This document shows positions 22,007 to 33,619 of a stretch of DNA of 64,000 nt, piece by piece. This DNA comes from Pollenia angustigena (lineage: Eukaryota > Arthropoda > Insecta > Diptera > Polleniidae). Location of the stretch: NCBI GenBank assembly GCA_930367215.1, contig OV884056.1, forward strand, positions 55,738,308-55,802,307, written 5' to 3'. The translations under genes and the position numbers were made by a program. Each line of letters opens with the position of its first letter. Within the stretch, counting starts at the first letter, position 1. Below the pieces are notes generated by a model. It did not search any database. It was not told where the DNA came from and saw only the letters and a program-made list of their open reading frames with translations.

Positions 22007-22949
22007 ACAGAATAAAGCTATTTTCACATTATGTGTATTTGTCATGTGGAATGTCACTTTTCTACCCACATGTGATTTCATTCAATTTGGGTTTTACATA
22101 AAGTTTATATTTATTAAAATTTCAATTAATTTTTGTCGCCACAAACAATTTTATTAATAAAAAACAGTTGATATCAGATGCTTTGTCACTTGAAATAAGA
22201 ACTCGTTCTAAAGCAAAAATATCGTATGTAGTGCCTACAAAACGCAGCACCCCATGGTTTTCAAGCTTAAAGAAATTAAAAATTAAGTTGTCTTAACTTC
22301 CCTCCAAACAATCCATCCAATTAGCCCTTGACCTTCCCAACCCCTGGAAAAAGAGGATTAGATCATGGCAAAGATCAGGCAGCCGCCACCCCTAGGAATA
22401 AAGGTAGCTGCTAAAGATTAACAAGGTAATGGAGAAAAAAATGAATAAAAGTTGTGAATTCCATTTATAACCACATTTAAAAAAGGAAATAGTTCACTGG
22501 CCTCTAATATGTATATATGGCAATATAGAGAGAGAAAGAATTCACTCTTTTCCACACCACTTACTCCACAAACTATAAACTTAATTATCTTTTGTTAGTT
22601 GTTTTTACTTACAGCAGCAATTCTTGTAAACTTTTTTGTTAAGGTAAAAAAAAAAATTATAAAAGAACGTACTCAAACGCAATAGTACGCAAAAAAATAA
22701 GGAAAATTCAAATGTACGGCATTTTAATAAAGTGTCATTTCTTTTAAATGAACTTTTCTTTAGTTTGTTGTTTTACTTCTGTTCTTCCTTTTTTTTATTA
22801 GGTTTTAATTTTTATGTTTTCTAAAAACTATGAATAGAACATCATTAAAAAGACTGTTCTTTCTTTTGATTTGTGTTGCTCTTGCAAAGATAATGGAATG
22901 ACAGCGACACAATAGAAGAACGTAAATATATATGTACATATATACATAC
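22007..22949. other. Mostly unannotated; one less AT-rich patch
   Basis: No gene supported. A patch at about 22300-22400 (CCCTTGACCTTCCCAACCCC and following) is richer in G/C than its surroundings, but I see no extended frame or motif in it. Confidence 0.4.
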
Positions 22950-24194
22950 TAGAGTTTTTCTTTTCCCGGACTTTACAATTCCCGGGAAATTGGAAGTGAT
23001 TTTTTCAATTTCCCCGGAATATCCGGAAATTTCCGCTCCATACCAAAAGATGCAAAATATTATTTAATTTCATTTGTTTGAACAAAAAAACAATGAGACT
23101 TATTAAAATGTTTATATTTATTGCAAAGCCAACAGCTTTAATATAAAATCAAAAAAGTTAAATTTTTAAAAAAGATTGCCAAATCTTTCAAATTTTTTCT
23201 GGGAATTCAAACAATTAATTTACAAGGTTTCGTTTTAATGTGCTAAATTCCCATTTCATACTATTGATAAACTGAAAATTATTGTTGATGGCATAAGCTA
23301 TTCCTATGCGCATTTCACTGGTTGCTGAGGCCAGATCGTCAGGAAACTTTATCCAAAGATTTTAGAAAAACTAAAGATACCTATTAAACCAAATAAAACT
23401 GTTAAGCGAATAAAAATTATAAGCAACAGTTTTACTTGCAACAATATCAAAGCTTAAACAAAACCAACAACCATAAACAGTGAGTTTATCTTCTTACAGT
23501 CCCGACTACAATTGGTTGATTTTGTTGTCAACTTTAAATGTTGTTGTAAGTGGGTAAAGCAAAAGCCAAAACCAAAATTAAAACAAATTACCTTATTTTA
23601 TTTTGCCAGTTCAGTTTTATTTACACTGCCACATGCATATTTGTTATCAAAGTTTCTTTGAAAATAGGATTTTAGAACACAAAATCACAAAATCGTTTTT
23701 AAAACTTATTTCTAATTTAATTTTAGAAGATTCCTGTCAATGAGAAACACGTTAACTTTCTACGCATATGGGTAATTCCAAAGTGTTGAACGTGACAGTC
23801 GTACGCATCAAAAAGGCAATAACATTTTAGACAGCAAATATTTTTACGTTCTTTTAACCCTTAAATTATAGCATTGTTAACTATGTTTAAGTTGATGGAG
23901 TGCGCGATTTTAGGTCAAAGATAATGGAAAAAAATTAGCGGGTCGAACGTGAAAAAAATAGAACTAGTTTTTGTGGCCATGTATAAAAAGGCGTTATTAA
24001 GCGAAACCTGTCACAATTTCTTAGTCAAACTACTTTCACAATTTTACGTAGCAATGTAGCATTAAAATGTCTTTGGTTTGATTCCAAAATCTTCTGAAAT
24101 TTTTTTCATAATAATTAATTTACAATTAATAAAGATTAAAACAAAATAAAAATTTACCGTTAATCCGAATAACATATTTCTCTTCGAACTCTTC

Positions 24195-24420
24195 CTTACT
24201 GAGCTACCTAAATAAGCGGAAGCGTTTTTTGTATGTCAAAACTTCTCATTTGCATACAATTTATACGAAACAAACCATTAGAATGCGAATTAGAAACCAC
24301 CCGGCTGATAAATCTTATTTGACAGATCGCTATGTCGGTTTGTTGTATTGAAATTGTTTTTAAATAAAATTTTCATGTTTAAAAAAACGCTTGCCGCTTT
24401 TGTTTAGGTTGTACAGTTAG
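24195..24420. mobile_element. Short MITE related to 7321-7685
   Basis: The left side reads CTTACTGAGCTACCTAAATA and the right side reverse-complemented CTAACTGTACAACCTAAACA. Both continue into AAGCGG-type sequence. Same terminal design as 7321-7685. No ORF. Confidence 0.65.
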
Positions 24421-24951
24421 ATTACAGACCATGTAAGAAAATTTTTTTGGAATAATTTTTTTTTATCAAATATCACCTCTTTTAAGGAAGATAATATTAA
24501 AGAGAAAACATACAATAAAACATTCTCACAAATAAGAAATGACGTTTGCCCAACTTTGCAGTCTTACAGCCGTATTCATAATGAAAATTTGGCATGAAGT
24601 TAGCAAAAAGTTTGTTCATAATACACTAACCAAACTCTGGCTAACGATTTACTAAACTTTTGTTAACGAGCTGCCAAACGTTTGCCAACTTGTGAAAAAC
24701 AGCCGTTTAATGTCAAACAATAAAGTTGGGTTTTTTAAAATAACTGTTTTTTTTTAATTAACTGTATTTTACTTAATTTATTTTAATTTTAAAAACTATT
24801 TAAAATTTGTATATGTGAAGCGAAAAACAAAAAAAGAAAAAATTATAAATTTATTATCAAAATAATTTTTGGGAAAACAAAATTCTTAATTTAAAAGATT
24901 TTGTTCGATAAAAACACTGAAATTAATTGTTGATAGGATAAGCTATCCCTA

Positions 24952-25763
24952 CACACAGAAAAAAATACCAATGTTAAAATAACATGGCGAAATGTTGATT
25001 GAGAATCACGGTAACTCTGCAAAAGTATGCCCTTTATTTAAATTTATCATTATTTCATATTATTTTTAAATAAAAAATATTAAAATAATCTTATATCACG
25101 TTTATTTAATATTATTCACTGTTAAAATAACATTGTTCAATATTGAATCCATAAAAACCTGTTTTATATTCAAATCAAAAGTTTATCTTGTTAAATTAAC
25201 ATGCATACACACTTAAGTATGTACATCTATTTATTTTCATGTTTAAAATATGTTATAAAAAGAAGACAATTCCCGTATTCTTTTAATTAAAATTATTTAG
25301 TTAAATAGTACATCAAGTTTTCAAAGTAGAATGATGACGAAAACGATATCGGGCCATTCTGCTGATGCTTCTGTTAACAAAGGAGATACAAAATAAGTGA
25401 AACATGTGTTACAGGGGTAAGTGTTTTAAATTATTCTTAAATAAATGCATATGTTGTCTTCACACTGTTATATCACACTGCAACCAATTTGATTCTACAT
25501 GAAATTCACGTTGTTTCAACTTTAAATAACTTTCATTCAACGTGATTCGGATTGTTATTTCAATATTAATTCCATTTTGCTCTAACTTTACTGCAATGTT
25601 AAATTAACATGAATTATAGTTATTTTAAAAGAAAAAAATGTTGTTCGCAAGTTATTGTAAAATCATTTTAAATTAACATGAAACAACAATGAAGCAAAAT
25701 CACTACTGAAAAATGTAAATCAACCTTGTTTTGAACGAATTTACATTGATTTTTTTCTGTGTG
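24952..25763. mobile_element. TA-flanked MITE with empty-site paralogue
   Basis: The ends are CACACAGAAAAAAAT and its inverse ATTTTTTTCTGTGTG. TA is duplicated at 24950-24951 and 25764-25765. The paralogous sequence near 23300 reads AAGCTATTCCTATGCGCATT with a single TA, showing the uninterrupted site. The 812-bp interior repeats AAATTAACATGAA and GTTAAAATAACATG. This fits a Tc1/mariner-type MITE. Confidence 0.87.
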
Positions 25764-25970
25764 TATGCGCATTTCACTGGTTGCTTAGGCCAGATCGTCC
25801 TAAAAGGTTAATTTTTCACTTTTGTCAACATCTTTTACAATAATGTTTACTACATTTTCAGAATATAATCAAAAAAGTATTTTATGCAGCTGCCATAATT
25901 AAATAAAAAAATCCTTAGAATTCCCGCACAAATTTCGAGGGATTTTTTCCCCGAAAAATTGAAAACCCTA

Positions 25971-26356
25971 ATATCTACATTTATTGTATTATTATTTTCA
26001 ATGGATTTTTTTTATTTGCGAATTTATTTTCTAAGCGAATTTTCGTGTTAAACTTAATCATATTGTAAACAATACTTAGATTGTATTACAAAATCTGTTA
26101 AATCACTAGTGTTTGTCCAGTGGTCAAAATTCGACCATAATTATTTAAGCAAATATGAAGACAACAAACATGTATGTAAGTAAATATGAATATATGTACA
26201 TGTTTCGAGCATTTGTTTTTTTCCCCCCTTCTAAGTGGATCGATTTGGGCCAACCTCTAAAGTTTATATTTAGATGTTTCAATCGCTAGTCTTTGATAAT
26301 ATCAAAAGAATTTTTTTAGCATCAATACTAACCCTTAAAAATAACCAAACGCTGGT
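25971..26356. other. AT-rich stretch, nothing recognised
   Basis: No gene, RNA or repeat boundary is apparent. Confidence 0.45.
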
Positions 26357-27417
26357 GTTGAAAAAATCATTGGTAGGTCTTTAGAAAGATCGATTGTTGG
26401 TCTTTGAAAATATTAATAGAATGTATTTTTATAAAAATTAATTGTATAACGAAAGGAAATAATTTCCAGTTTCTATTTATTAAATTAATTAATTAATTAA
26501 AAAATGTGCTTGCATTTAAGTCTATCTTGTAATCTGTTTTTGGCCTATAAAGGCTTTTTGATTACGTTCAGTTGAATAATAAATAAATAATCGTAGGTCT
26601 CTAGGTTGACTTTTTGGAGTTAATTTTAAAAATAATCAATTAATGGTATTCACAAGTAGGTATTAGGAAGATCAAACGTAGCGTAAAGCCCCAGTTAGCT
26701 GGCAGTAACGTTGCAAACCAGCTGCTTTTTGTCAATATTTAGACGTAACCGCCCAATAGAAAATGGAGCTTCCAACGAAGCAGGTTTGTAAGGGAGAAAC
26801 AAAAACGTTTCGCTTACCATTGCGCTTACGGAAGACATGAATTTTATATGGCGAGTTCCCACTTTGAAGCAATACATTTTTGACACATGAAGCGCATTGT
26901 TCAGCGCATATAAAAATTGTTATATGTAACGATCAGCCTTACACACTGAATGTTTTGATACAGTTATTTCTAAGTTTTCTCCCTTACAAACCTGCTTCGT
27001 AGTAAGGGAATGCTGTAGCACTTGAAATGTTATTTTTTTTTATAAAAGCACGCAGAGAAAAAATATGGTTGGGCATGGTTACGGCAACAACACTATGTTT
27101 AATGTAACAATATATTGTTGTCGTACACAAATAATTATTATTTTTATTTATTATCAACAATATTATAGTTACTGTAAACATATCAATGTTTATCGCAATT
27201 ATGAATTTGAGTATTGTTGACCGAAAAATTATTATTTTTCTAACAACTAAATTATGATAACTTTCTAAACATATTATATTTCTCAAAACCATATCATGAT
27301 ATTTAATAGCCATTACATGATAACTTTCTATACATTTATCATATTATGTTAAAGATGCAATCAAACTGTTTTTACTCTAATCATATTATGTTAGCGCCAT
27401 TTGTAAAATAATTTTGA
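26357..27417. repeat. Tandem duplication, unit 1
   Basis: From TGTTGAAAAAATCATTGG to about 27128 the sequence recurs at 27418-28205 with an offset of 1062, becoming 1070 after extra TAAA units in copy 2. Only a handful of substitutions are visible. A 63-codon minus-strand frame (26886-26695, MSKMYCFKVGTRHIKFMSS) is intact in both units with one residue changed, but that may reflect youth and not selection. Inside, ACGAAGCAGGTTTGTAAGGG forms an inverted pair (about 26774 and 26980). The tail 27129-27417 is specific to this unit. Confidence 0.88.
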
Positions 27418-28205
27418 TGTTGAGAAAATCATTGGTAGGTCTTTAGAAAGATCGATTGTTGGTCTTTGAAAATATTAATAGAATGTATTTTTATAAAAAT
27501 TAATTGTATAACGAAAGGAAATAATTTCCAGTTTCTATTTATTAAATTAATTAATTAATTTAAAAATGTGCTTGAATTTAAGTCTATCTTGTAATCTGTT
27601 TTTGGCCTATAAAGGCTTTTTGATTACGTTCAGTTGAATAATAAATAAATAAATAAATAATCGTAGGTCTCTAGGTTGACTTTTTGCAGTTAATTTTAAA
27701 AATAATCAATTAATGGTATTCACAAGTAGTTATTAGGAAGATCAAACGTAGCGTAAAGCCCCAGTTAGCTGGCAGTAACGTTGCAAACCAGCTGCTTTTT
27801 GTCAAGATTTAGACGTAACCGCCCAATAGAAAATGGAGCTTCCAACGAAGCAGGTTTGTAAGGGAGAAACAAAAACGTTTCGCTTACCATTGCGCTTACG
27901 GAAGACATGAATTTTATATGGCGAGTTCCCACTTTGAAGCAATACATTTTTGACACATGAAGCGCATTATTCAGCGCATATAAAAATTGTTATATGTAAC
28001 GATCAGCCTTACACACTGAATGTTTTGATACAGTTATTTTTAAGTTTTCTCCCTTACAAACCTGCTTCGTAGTAAGGGAATGCCGTAGCACTTGAAATGT
28101 TATTTTTTTTGTAAAAGCACGCAGAGAAAAAATATGGTTGGTCATGGTTACGGCAACAACACTATGTTTAATGTAACAATATATTGTTGTCGTACACAAA
28201 TAATT
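27418..28205. repeat. Tandem duplication, unit 2
   Basis: Near-identical to 26357-27128, including the 63-codon frame at 27956-27765 and the inverted ACGAAGCAGG pair. It differs by a longer (TAAA)n run near 27640-27660. The junction sequence TGTTGAGAAAATCATTGG resembles the left edge of unit 1, as expected for unequal exchange or replication slippage. Confidence 0.88.
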
Positions 28206-28960
28206 GTTATTGTGTCGTTTTTTTTATTTGTGAGCGGTTAAACAATTAAGATAAAATTCCATAAAAAAATAAGTTTAAAGAAATTAAAAAATTAAAATAT
28301 TAGCGGAGTTCATTCAAGTATTAGTGATGTAATAGTGCAAATGCAAAATATCATAGTTTTTTTTGTTAAATCCAACAACAAAACACACAGAGATTTCGTT
28401 ATATTTTGTACGTGCTACGATATTTCATCAACATCTTAAAATCGAAAAAATGGACACACGCGGTTGCACATGAAAACCACAGATTTTTCATTTGCTCTTT
28501 TGCAAGCCTTATATTCAACTCCGCTATTTGATTAACATTAAGAAAAATTGTAAAAAGCCACAAAATAAAAAATCGATGCAAAAATATTTTAATTTGTTTT
28601 GTATTTTTATGACAGATATGAAAGGTGCTTTATCATAATATGATTGCTTCTAAATTTATTATGATAAACATGATGATAATATGATTACTTCTTAGCTTAT
28701 TATGATTAACATGACAATAAAATGATTAATTTCTTAGCTTATTATGATTAACATGACAATAATTTGATTACTTCTTAACTTAGTATGATTAACAGAATAA
28801 TAATATGATTAAGGGAAAATATTATGATGACATATTACGAGTATATTTAGTCATAATATGATTCAATAATAATCTTAATATGGTGACTACAATCATAATT
28901 CTTATCATAATATGTTGCTCTTTGAATATGTTTATCACAACCATGTTTTTTCTTTGCGTG
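28118..28960. mobile_element. AT-rich TIR element with CACGCARAGAAAAAA ends
   Basis: The left end CACGCAGAGAAAAAATATGG and the right end reverse-complemented CACGCAAAGAAAAAACATGG are inverted over about 23 bp. A left-end copy also lies in duplication unit 1 near 27049, so the duplication includes part of the element. The interior contains a 41-bp tandem array. No clear TSD. Ends resemble the CACACAGAAAAAA element at 24952. Confidence 0.65.
28640..28845. repeat. 41-bp tandem array
   Basis: Units starting ATGATTRCTTC and containing TTATTATGATTAACATGA begin at 28640, 28681, 28722, 28764 and 28805. Four are nearly complete and the last is diverged. TATGATTA and its inverse TAATCATA are frequent, so the array is also rich in short palindromes. 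Confidence 0.82.
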
Positions 28961-29594
28961 AGCTATTGAGAGTTATTTCACATACTTTACTGCATTTCTG
29001 TATGTCTTATTGCGTAGCGCATTATTGTGCGCTTTATTTTTTAAATGTACCATTAGTGCTTCGCAAAATGATAAAATTTTTTATTGGGCGTTACCTCTAA
29101 ATCTGCAGAAAATAAAGTTTTCTTACTTTTTTACTGTACGCTTACATTACTGTTACCCAGTAAAAAATTTGCTCCAAGAGCATATTGAAATTTTTTTAAA
29201 ACCTTCTTCGTTGTCAGCACTAAAACTGCAGCTTTTTGTATATTTTATTCTTTATCATTTACTGCTGTATAAAGGTGGAAGTACATAACACGCGTTAGTT
29301 CGTCGACGAGTATCGTGCGTTTAAAAACTTTAGTGCGTAAAAAATTGCAAGTTACAAAAGCCATTCCTGTCAGCTGTTTTTTATTTCTTTACTTATTTGT
29401 GCATTAAAAACGGGTTCGAAAGTATTTCAAGATTTTGTTATTTTATTGAATTTATTCTTTTTAAAAAAATATTGTATGTTTTTTAATCTCTTCAATAAGT
29501 TTTTATTTCATTTCGTTTTATTGTCAGCTGATTACTTGTCAAAAATACACAACGCGTTAAAAAGTTCAAAGTTAACCAACTTTCTGGCGCAAAC
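28961..29594. other. AT-rich stretch upstream of a hAT pseudogene
   Basis: Short plus-strand frames (28912-29100, 29010-29288, 29446-29634) are phenylalanine/leucine-rich and show no family motif. They may include decayed upstream transposase sequence, but I cannot show it. Confidence 0.4.
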
Positions 29595-30500
29595 GTGTCA
29601 AAATATTTTGCATGTAGCTTGTTCTATGAGATAAGATGGGTGGACCGTCACGACTCAATTTTACACTTTGCAACAAGTGTACATCATAAAGTAGAAGCTT
29701 TGGAACAAATATCTGAGTGGAAAGGTAGCATCTCTACCTTAACATTAAGGAACTCACTTAGAACTTTTGAATTTATTTGCGGAATAAACATATTAAGTGT
29801 GATACTTATTGTAACACAGCCGCTTAGTATCATTTTACGAAAGCACGATATAGATCTTCAAAAAGGATCAAGCCTTATCAAAACTTTAATCATGTGCCTT
29901 GAAGAGAAAAGAAATAAAGCCGAAGAACAATTTAAAGCAATTTTTGAAAAAGTTAAAGTTATTTGCTTCAAATCGAGCTTACAATCGAAAAGACAAGATA
30001 TAAACGAAATAATTACATCCCAAATGTTGAAGATAACTGCCGAGTTGTAGTTACATTCCTCTTATTGAATTTTTTTTAGAAGATCTCAAAACACCTTTTC
30101 CAATAGATATCCTAGATGTATTGAACATAACTAATCTTCTACCAGTGTAATTAAGTCATATACAGATACAAAACTGTTAAAACCACAATTAGCTGATAAG
30201 CTGATTATATTTGATAAAAGAGATAAACACCTACTAAGATCTAAACTTGAGCCTGATCTATCAGATAACGTTTTAGATGCTTTAATAAACTGTGATGAAG
30301 ATATCTACCCAAATTCAAGAAAAATATTTCAAATTTTCGTTTCAATGCTCGTCAGTAATGCTACGAGCGGGAGGTCATTTCCTACCCTTCGTCGAATAGA
30401 AACATGGCTCAGATCTACAATGACAGAAGACTTACTGTACTGTCTAAATTTGCCTCACAAGGAAATCATAAATTGCTTATTTAAAAAAAGTAATGTATCT
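29595..30500 (+). pseudogene. hAT-superfamily transposase pseudogene (ZMYM/52-kDa-repressor-like)
   Basis: The frame 29595-30050 (151 codons) contains IRWVDRHDSILHF, the conserved RW..RHD motif of the RNase H-like hAT core. It also has PLSIILRKHDIDLQKGSSLI and LEEKRNKAEEQF, as in the zinc-finger-MYM-like and 52-kDa-repressor-like hAT relatives. After stops and a decayed stretch, a frame from about 30280 reads SGRSFPTLRRIETWLRSTM, the C-terminal hAT dimerisation motif (typically TSERSFS.LRRIKT.LRSTM). The N-terminal part and first catalytic region are missing and stops separate the segments, so it is dead. GRS replaces the usual ERS. Confidence 0.88.
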
Positions 30501-30580
30501 AATAATGATCTTATATTTTATATTTTATTTAACGTTTTTGTTGAGTTTTTGTTTAATACATTATACACATATTGTTTTTA

Positions 30581-30715
30581 ATGGTGGGTACACACAGTGC
30601 AACCTACATGCAATCTGGTTCAATGCAACCTCAAAATATCAAAGCGTTTTGATGTTGATGCAATCTAGAATGAATGAAAATGAATTTAATTCACTGCATA
30701 GTGTGTACCCAGCAT
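30581..30715. mobile_element. 135-bp MITE, ATGSTGGGTACACAC ends
   Basis: The left end reads ATGGTGGGTACACACAGTGC and the right end reverse-complemented ATGCTGGGTACACACTATGC. TA flanks both sides (30579-30580 and 30716-30717). It lies just after the last hAT-coding remnant. The two ORFs that overlap it are chance frames. Confidence 0.75.
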
Positions 30716-31722
30716 TATAAACTTTTAAAAACAAATTTTTTACTTTTTGTATCATACAAAATTACCCACCCCCCGTAAAGCTCAAGCTGGATCCGCGCCT
30801 GTATACATTGAATATTAAATTGTTCTATCAGCTTATTAATTAATGCAAGGCTTAATCATTTAAAAATTAAATAGTACAGTTTTTAAATAATTTTATTTAT
30901 TTTAATTTTTTTTCTGCATTTAATTGATTTCATTTATATAAATATATGAACATATGCATACACATTGTATGTACATTAATTAGACTGGTCGCAATTTTTT
31001 TTTTTTAAATTTAATTGTTTGCGCTGCTTAAAATATGAGGTTTGGTGTAAGTAATCATGGTCTAATTTTTCAGGTCAATCCGACGGTGCCTAGCCGTGCC
31101 GGGTGGGGCCCAAAGTTCCCCATATAACAAAAAAAAAACATCTTTTCTATCAGATCTTTATAGTTATACTAGTTGAAAAGCCGAAAATCAAAAATATGGT
31201 TTCGTTACGATCTTCCGCAGAGAAAGTAATTCAAGTGTGCCAAATTTCAGCTTCCTATGTCATCAGATGGCTTCAGAAAGTTTCGGAAAGAATAGGACAT
31301 ACATGCAAACATCCTGACATACTAAGAAATTATATATTGTATAGATATATTAAGATCGTAGTAACTCAAAATTTGAATTTTTTTGAGCTGGGTATGGAGA
31401 AATGATCTTTGGGAAAATATCTATCTAAAGAAAAAAAGATTATGGTTCTATCTCTAACTGTTCAGATTTTACAGCTAAAAATGTTTTTATTGCCTCTAGC
31501 TATTTTCAATCATATTTATATTAATTTTAAAAAAAATATTTAATATTATTAATAATTTTTCACCTTTTTTTAATTACAAAACATTCCTCTTTATTAAAAA
31601 ACTTGTAAAAAAATAACTTAAGTAAACGGAACTACTATTAAAAAGATGGCTGAAAACTTCAAATGCATTTTTCTCAGTTCACGATTTTTTGAATTACTAC
31701 GGTATTGCACCAAAGGCTCGAT

Positions 31723-32110
31723 ATGTTCGCGCAACTCAAAAACGCTTAAGCTTATTGAAAAACTATAAAAAACCGAAATTCCGCAATAAAATTTACTTTA
31801 AGAAAGTTAAAACTTTTTTCTTTATGTTGGCTTTGGTTTTCGAGATATACCGTTATTTCGAAAATTAGGGAGGTTGCACAACATATGTTCGCGTAACTCA
31901 AAAACGCTTTAGTTTATTGAAAAACTAAAAAAAACTGAAACTCCGCAATAAAATTTACTTTAAGAAAGTTAAAACTTTTTTCTTTATGTTGGCTTTGGTT
32001 TTCGAGATATACCGTTATTTCGAAAATTAAGGAGGTTGCACAACATATGTTCGCGTAACTCAAAAACGCTTTAGTTTATTGAAAAACTAAAAAAAAAACC
32101 GAAATTCCGC
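31723..32110. repeat. 162-bp tandem units inside the foldback
   Basis: Units starting ATGTTCGCGYAACTCAAAAA begin at 31723, 31885 and 32047, exactly 162 bp apart; the third is truncated near 32110. Each holds TTTTCGAGATATACCGTTAT. A single diverged copy lies at 14497-14625 and a partial inverse at about 32470-32570. Confidence 0.92.
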
Positions 32111-32121
32111 AATAAAATTTA

Positions 32122-32316
32122 CAACATTGCAAACAAAACAAGCTATAAATGATTAAAATCTGTTAAAAACTTTTGATTTTATGTATTCACAAAAGACGAA
32201 AAATTTTAATTAATTTAAGAATTGTATTAAACCGCCACATCTTTTGTGAATACATAAAATCAAAAGTTGTTTACAGATTTTAATCATTTATAGCTTGTTC
32301 TGTTTGCAATGTTATT
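32122..32316. repeat. Hairpin inside the foldback centre
   Basis: AACATTGCAAACAAAACAAG at the left is mirrored by CTTGTTCTGTTTGCAATGTT at the right. The arms extend inward through CTATAAATGATTAAAATCTG and TTTTATGTATTCACAAAAGA. It may be a nested MITE or the element's own centre. The smaller copy at 48272-48834 keeps only fragments of it. Confidence 0.8.
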
Positions 32317-33376
32317 TTTTATATGTCTGCATAAAATTAGAAGCATAGCTGCATTTTTCAATTTTTTATGAATTTTTAAAAACAAAAATTCTGAAATTTT
32401 ATTAAAAAATTATTTTTTTTTCCAGAAAAAAAATTATGTTTCTAAAACGACTGCGCATATAAGAAAAACGTTTTACCTTTCTTAAAGTAAATTTTATTGC
32501 GTAATTTCGGTTTTTTTTAGTTTTTCAATAAGCTAAAGCGTTTTTGAGTTGCGCGAACATATGTTAATCTATCTATACAATATATAATTACTTAGTATGT
32601 CAGGATGTTTGCATGTTTCCGCAACTTTCTGAAGCCATCTGATGACATAGGAAGCTGAAATTTGGCACACTTGAAGTACTTTCTCTGCGGAAGATCGTAA
32701 CGAAGCCATATTTTTGATTTTCGGCTTTTCAACTACTTATAATATGGGGAACTTTGGGCCCCAACCGGCACGGCTAGGCACCGTCGGATTGACCTGAAAA
32801 ATTAGATCATGATTTCTTACACCAAACCTCATATTTTAAGCAGCGCAAACAATTAAATTAAAAAAAAAATCCCGTACAAGATGCGACCAGTCTAATGTAC
32901 ATATGTAATTTTTGTTTATAAACTTAAAAAAAATTTAGTGGTTATATTTACTTTTTTGTCAATTATAAGCTGAATAATTTATGACATTGTGGGTTTCAGA
33001 AATTGTTTTATTAGTTATATAAAAAAAGTAAATAAAAAACATTTTTGTTTTACATTGCAAAAAAGTATTTGAGTTTATTTTATAGATTTGTGTATTTATT
33101 ATAAACAAATATTTGTATTTATTTAAATAGGCAACTAAAAAAAAAAAATTAATTTTATTATAAAAATGTATCCGATATTGTTAATTTTTTTCATAATTTA
33201 TTTATTGAATCTTCACACATATAAACTAACAAAAGCACTGTGCTAGTTGAGAAAACTGTCAAGCAACAATAAAAATATTATTTATTAGCAAAATTTCGAA
33301 ATTTTGTTTTTTAAAACGATATAAAAAATTGAAAAATGTACAATAGAATACAAAGTTTTAAACAAAACAAGCTATA

Positions 33377-33619
33377 CATATCGTTAGTCTCATGTAGAAA
33401 GGCCCTAACTCACATAAATGCAACTTTACAGGAGAAGGCAAAACCATAATAGAAACTGTATAAATCATAATGTAAAATGGCTTCTCCAATTGCTTGTGAA
33501 ACTGATATTTTTGATTCTATTGTAATAAATTTTTGCGACGGAAAATGTATTGGGATCACTAAAAAACTAAATTTCGAAAAAATCGAGTTAGGGCCTTTCT
33601 ACATGAGACCGGCGATATG
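33377..33619. mobile_element. 243-bp MITE with GTAGAAAGGCCCTAACTC arms, TSD TA
   Basis: The left end starts CATATCGTTAGTCTCATGTA and the right end reverse-complemented CATATCGCCGGTCTCATGTA. The arms extend through GAAAGGCCCTAACTC. TA flanks both sides (33375-33376 and 33620-33621). A related fragment GCGAAAGGCCCTAACTAACC occurs near 39715. Confidence 0.85.

Larger units (their letters stand above)
22950..25970. mobile_element. Composite hAT-like region with TAGRGTTTT ends
   Basis: The left end reads TAGAGTTTTTCTTTTCCCGG and the right end reverse-complemented TAGGGTTTTCAATTTTTCGG, close to the 20898 and 48094 elements. Flanks ATACATAC and ATATCTAC agree at 6 of 8 bases, a weak possible TSD. 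Inside, a block containing TATGCGCATTTCACTGGTTGC occurs twice (about 23303 and 25764), so this may be a dimer or two nested relatives. It carries a MITE at 24195-24420 and another at 24952-25763. Confidence 0.5.
30983..32892. mobile_element. 1.9-kb foldback element, GACTGGTCGCA ends, TSD TA
   Basis: The ends are GACTGGTCGCA and its inverse TGCGACCAGTC, flanked by TA (30981-30982 and 32893-32894). Arms of more than 200 bp are near-identical inverted copies with landmarks TTGCGCTGCTTAAAATATGA, GACGGTGCCTAGCCGTGCC and GGGGCCCAAAGTTCCCCATA. The inner part has a 162-bp tandem array on one side, a partial inverse of the unit on the other, and a hairpin at 32122-32316. A 100-codon frame in the left arm (31103-31405) resembles one in the smaller copy at 48394-48645. 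As both lie in terminal arms, coding is doubtful. TA and long subrepeated arms suggest a Tc1/mariner-derived foldback. Confidence 0.88.

Noticed and set aside
26695..27956. Duplicated 63-codon frame as evidence of a conserved gene
   Set aside because: Conservation is explained by a recent tandem duplication with near-identical non-coding flanks.
28640..28845. Regular repeats as a CRISPR array
   Set aside because: The repeats are contiguous 41-bp tandem units without unique spacers, in eukaryotic DNA inside a TIR element.
31103..31405. 100-codon ORF as a transposase of the foldback element
   Set aside because: It lies in the terminal arm, has no catalytic or zinc-finger motif, and its inverse occurs in the other arm.
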